Positions 6,731 through 9,058 of a DNA stretch of 9,058 nt are shown here, piece after piece. A model generated the notes under the pieces. It saw only the letters and a program-made list of their open reading frames with translations, did not search any database and was not told the DNA's origin. Position numbers and translations under genes: made by a program. Each line of letters opens with the position of its first letter. Positions within the stretch are counted from its first letter, which is position 1. Origin of the DNA: Acidobacteriota bacterium. Its GTDB lineage: Bacteria > Acidobacteriota > Terriglobia > Terriglobales > Acidobacteriaceae. The stretch is from NCBI GenBank assembly GCA_021781255.1, contig JAJXXG010001237.1:1-9058 (forward strand). The letters run 5' to 3'.

Positions 6731-6736
6731 ATCCTG

Positions 6737-8656
6737 GTGAATTCGACCGTCAAAACAATCATGTTCTGGGTCTTTATCCTCATTTGTCTCATGCTGCTCT
6801 GGGGTGTCGTCCAGCGTGGAACAAACATGGGCAAGGACGCTGAGGTCTCCTACTCTGACCTGCTGGACAAGATTGATGCGCAGCAGGTGCAGGATGTGAC
6901 CATTCAGGGCACGGAGCTTCACGGCCACCTGAAGGCCACGCCCAAGGATCAGTTCCACACCACCATCCCGGCCAGCACCGACACGCTCATTGAGAAGCTG
7001 CACGCCGCCAAGGTCGCCTTCACACTGAAGGATCCGCAGAGCAACATCCTCCTGCCACTGCTGTTCAACATCGGGCCGTTCGTCCTGCTCGGCGCCATCT
7101 GGTTCTTCATGCTCCGCCAGATGCAGTCCGGCGGCAACAAAGCCCTCTCCTTCGGCAAGAGCCGCGCCCGCCTGCTCTCCATGCAGCAGAAAAAGGTCAC
7201 CTTCAAGGATGTGGCCGGCGTCGATGAAGCCAAAGAAGAGCTCAAGGAAATCATCGAGTACCTGCGCGAGCCCCAGAAGTTCCAGAAGCTCGGCGGCCGC
7301 ATCCCCAAGGGCGTGCTGCTCGTCGGACCCCCCGGAACCGGCAAGACCCTGCTGGCCCGTGCCGTGGCCGGCGAGGCCAACGTGCCCTTCTTCTCCATCT
7401 CCGGCTCTGACTTCGTTGAAATGTTCGTCGGCGTCGGCGCAAGCCGTGTCCGCGACCTCTTCGAGCAGGGCAAGAAGAACGCTCCTTGCATCATCTTCAT
7501 CGACGAAATCGACGCCGTGGGCCGCCATCGCGGCGCGGGTCTCGGCGGCGGACACGACGAGCGCGAGCAAACCCTCAATCAGCTCCTCGTCGAGATGGAC
7601 GGATTCGAGTCCAACGACGGCGTCATTCTCGTCGCCGCCACCAACCGGCCTGACGTGCTGGACCCCGCCCTGCTGCGCCCCGGTCGCTTTGACCGCCGCG
7701 TCGTCGTCGGACTTCCCGACATCCGCGGCCGCGAGGAAATCCTGCGCGTCCACGTGAAAAAGGTACCTGTCGCAGACGACGTGAACCTGAACATCCTGGC
7801 GCGCGGCACACCCGGCTTCAGCGGAGCAGACCTCGCCAACATGGTCAACGAAGCGGCGCTCAACGCCGCTCGCGTCAACCGCAAACAGGTCACGATGTAC
7901 GACTTCGAGCTGGCCAAGGACAAGGTGCTCATGGGCGCGGAGCGCAAGTCCATGCTCCTCACCGATGAGGAAAAGCGCGTCACCGCCTACCACGAGGCAG
8001 GCCACGCGCTCGTGTCCTTCCTGCGCGAGCACTCTGACCCCATCCACAAGGTCACCATCATCCCCCGCGGCATGGCGCTGGGCGTCACCATCTATCTCCC
8101 CGACGACCGCCACAACTACACCCGCGAGTACCTTGAAACGCGCCTGGCGACGGCCTATGGCGGGCGCGTGGCTGAGGAGATCTTCCTCAACCAGATGTCC
8201 ACCGGCGCGGGTAGCGACATTGAAACCGCCACCGACCTGGCCCGCCGCATGGTCTGCGAATACGGCATGAGCCGCCTCGGCCCGCTCACCTTCGGTAAAA
8301 AGGAGGAGCAGATTTTCCTCGGCCGCGAAATCGCGCAACATCGCGACTTCAGCGAGGAAACAGCCCGCCAGATCGACCAGGAAGTACGACGCCTGATCGA
8401 CGAGGCCTATCAGTCGGCGCATACGATTATCGAGGCACACCAGGACGCCATGCACCGCATCGCCGCCGCTTTGCTGGAGCGCGAAACCATCGACGCCGAA
8501 GAGGTCAGGATGCTGATCGAGGGCAAGGAACTGCCCCCGGCCCGCTCCGTGCTCGCCACGCCCAGCGATACCGGCAGCGGAACCGTGCAGCAGGTCCTCA
8601 AACCCGAAAGCCGTGGCGGTCCCAACTATCCTGAAGGTTCGCCGTCCCCGGCGTAA
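6737..8656 (+). CDS. ftsH: ATP-dependent membrane zinc metalloprotease FtsH
   Basis: Hexameric inner-membrane AAA+ protease that degrades damaged membrane proteins and selected cytosolic regulators. From the GTG at 6737 it has 639 residues, which is normal. Order of parts: membrane helix at about 6-25, periplasmic domain at about 27-103, second helix at about 104-126, and AAA+ domain from about 155. Walker A is GPPGTGKT at 197-204, the pore loop is MFVG at 229-232, and Walker B is IIFIDEID at 252-259. The second region of homology, [20 protein letters not shown] at 301-320, includes the arginine fingers R314 and R317. The protease domain has the zinc motif HEAGH at 419-423 and the third ligand D494 in [10 protein letters not shown]. 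All catalytic residues are present. The C terminus is a low-complexity tail ending SPSPA. It follows tilS on the same strand with a 250-base gap and is closed by a strong hairpin. The hairpin at 6597-6618 in that gap may affect expression. Confidence 0.98.
   Translation: MNSTVKTIMFWVFILICLMLLWGVVQRGTNMGKDAEVSYSDLLDKIDAQQVQDVTIQGTELHGHLKATPKDQFHTTIPASTDTLIEKLHAAKVAFTLKDPQSNILLPLLFNIGPFVLLGAIWFFMLRQMQSGGNKALSFGKSRARLLSMQQKKVTFKDVAGVDEAKEELKEIIEYLREPQKFQKLGGRIPKGVLLVGPPGTGKTLLARAVAGEANVPFFSISGSDFVEMFVGVGASRVRDLFEQGKKNAPCIIFIDEIDAVGRHRGAGLGGGHDEREQTLNQLLVEMDGFESNDGVILVAATNRPDVLDPALLRPGRFDRRVVVGLPDIRGREEILRVHVKKVPVADDVNLNILARGTPGFSGADLANMVNEAALNAARVNRKQVTMYDFELAKDKVLMGAERKSMLLTDEEKRVTAYHEAGHALVSFLREHSDPIHKVTIIPRGMALGVTIYLPDDRHNYTREYLETRLATAYGGRVAEEIFLNQMSTGAGSDIETATDLARRMVCEYGMSRLGPLTFGKKEEQIFLGREIAQHRDFSEETARQIDQEVRRLIDEAYQSAHTIIEAHQDAMHRIAAALLERETIDAEEVRMLIEGKELPPARSVLATPSDTGSGTVQQVLKPESRGGPNYPEGSPSPA
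8638..8655 (+). repeat. 18-base motif at the ftsH stop codon, copy 2
   Basis: TTCGCCGTCCCCGGCGTA differs at one base from the motif at 4953-4970. It again encodes SPSPA, overlaps the stop codon, and carries the same CGCCG/CGGCG inverted repeat. Confidence 0.5.
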
Positions 8657-8679
8657 CTTCGGATCCAGCTTGCAGAAAC

Positions 8680-8713
8680 CACAAGGGCCGCTCCCTCGGG
8701 AGCGGCCCTTGTG
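8680..8713. terminator. Strong palindromic hairpin between convergent ftsH and the outer-membrane protein gene
   Basis: CACAAGGGCCGCTCCC pairs with GGGAGCGGCCCTTGTG without a mismatch over 16 bases, around the two bases TC; in practice the innermost pair opens to give a CTCG tetraloop. It starts 23 bases after the ftsH stop. No T-tract follows on either strand, so intrinsic termination would be atypical. The symmetry and the convergent setting suggest a bidirectional terminator or 3'-end stabiliser. Confidence 0.8.
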
Positions 8714-8784
8714 CGTCCCGGAGCGTCATCAGGCTTTCAGCCCTTCTTGTGGAAGACTGCGCAAGCCGTCCGCCGCTCCCTTCG

Positions 8785-9058
8785 TTAAAACACCTTGTAG
8801 CCGAACCCCACGCTGAATCCGTAAGGATGCAGTTGGCTGGTCTGCTGCACATACCAGTTGGGAAACTGCTGGTACTCGAAGTCAATCGCGCGCAGGCTCA
8901 GCCGATTCGTCAGCGCCACGTCCGCCCCGCCGCCATAGGCGATGGTGGTGCAGCGGCACGTCGTCACGTTGTATTCGAAGTTCATGTTCGTGAAGCCGAA
9001 CAGCACCTTGCCATACGGCGTAATCCGCCCGTAATACATATGGATCGGAACCCGCGGC
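8785..9058 (-). CDS. Outer-membrane beta-barrel protein, C-terminal 90 codons (partial, runs off right edge)
   Basis: The reading frame is open to the window edge and ends at the TAA at 8785-8787. The visible part shows alternating polar and hydrophobic strands typical of an eight-stranded-type barrel: ITPYGKVLFGF, then TIAYGGGADVAL, LSLRAIDFEYQQFPNWY and YGFSVGFGYKVF. The last residue is phenylalanine in a strand with aromatic and hydrophobic residues at alternate places, the usual C-terminal signal for BAM-mediated insertion. The TPYGK...YGGGADVALTNRLSLR pattern is like the OmpA-like or porin-family barrels frequent in Acidobacteriota. A methionine codon at 9039 lies in frame but is internal, because the barrel must have more strands upstream. 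Two cysteines (TTCRCTT) lie in what should be an exposed loop. It converges on ftsH, with the palindromic hairpin between. Confidence 0.85.
   Translation of the reverse strand, partial: PRVPIHMYYGRITPYGKVLFGFTNMNFEYNVTTCRCTTIAYGGGADVALTNRLSLRAIDFEYQQFPNWYVQQTSQLHPYGFSVGFGYKVF

Noticed and set aside
6701..6736. Upstream GTG start for ftsH
   Set aside because: The GTG at 6737 has AGAGGA at ideal spacing and gives the normal FtsH N terminus, with the membrane helix beginning soon after.
6587..8455. 622-codon open frame on the minus strand opposite ftsH
   Set aside because: Same composition effect over a clearly real ftsH. The product is low-complexity in D, V, A and E and has no motif.
1..9058. 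A previously undescribed multi-gene defence or metabolic system
   Set aside because: The genes are individually recognisable housekeeping or signalling genes, with no toxin, nuclease, reverse transcriptase, mobile element or unknown multi-gene cluster. I see no sequence support for a new system here.

Overview
The window is high-GC bacterial chromosome and looks like a member of the Acidobacteriota, probably class Terriglobia. The assignment rests on the style of the C-terminal outer-membrane beta-barrel fragment at the right edge, on a receptor-like SpoIIE phosphatase with an extracytoplasmic jelly-roll domain, and on short dispersed repeats of a kind I remember as common in such genomes. 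It is an inference, not a database result. Gene content is mostly housekeeping. No phage, transposon, CRISPR, tRNA or rRNA is visible.

Left part (1-2802), all on the minus strand, in transcriptional order ispD, ispF, a 99-residue membrane protein, then gltX running off the left edge. IspD and IspF catalyse the third and fifth steps of the MEP isoprenoid pathway. GltX charges tRNA-Glu. The ispD-ispF gap is unusually long for such a pair and holds a dispersed repeat and an imperfect hairpin. The repeat is open in the ispF frame, so a naive start call would add about 52 false residues to IspF.

Middle (2803-4971): a divergent plus-strand gene encodes a membrane receptor-like protein with a signal peptide, a galactose-binding-like domain, about seven membrane helices and a PP2C-type SpoIIE phosphatase domain with all expected acidic residues. 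This is the main signalling gene of the window. No partner kinase or anti-sigma antagonist lies beside it.

Right part (5071-8656), plus strand: tilS (tRNA-Ile lysidine synthetase) followed by ftsH (membrane AAA+ zinc protease). The order tilS-ftsH is a familiar bacterial neighbourhood, but the hpt gene often found between them is absent. Instead there is a 250-base leader with a perfect 8-bp hairpin. ftsH ends at a very strong palindromic hairpin that separates it from a convergent minus-strand outer-membrane beta-barrel gene, of which only the last 90 codons are present.

Across the window the plus strand is C-rich at silent positions: plus-strand genes favour C-ending codons and minus-strand genes favour G-ending codons. 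This composition also explains the very long antisense open frames opposite tilS and ftsH, which I regard as shadows. I found no convincing new multi-gene system. The items most worth a second look are the receptor phosphatase, the IspF C-terminal extension, the repeat between ispD and ispF, and a near-identical 18-base motif at the stop codons of two unrelated genes.
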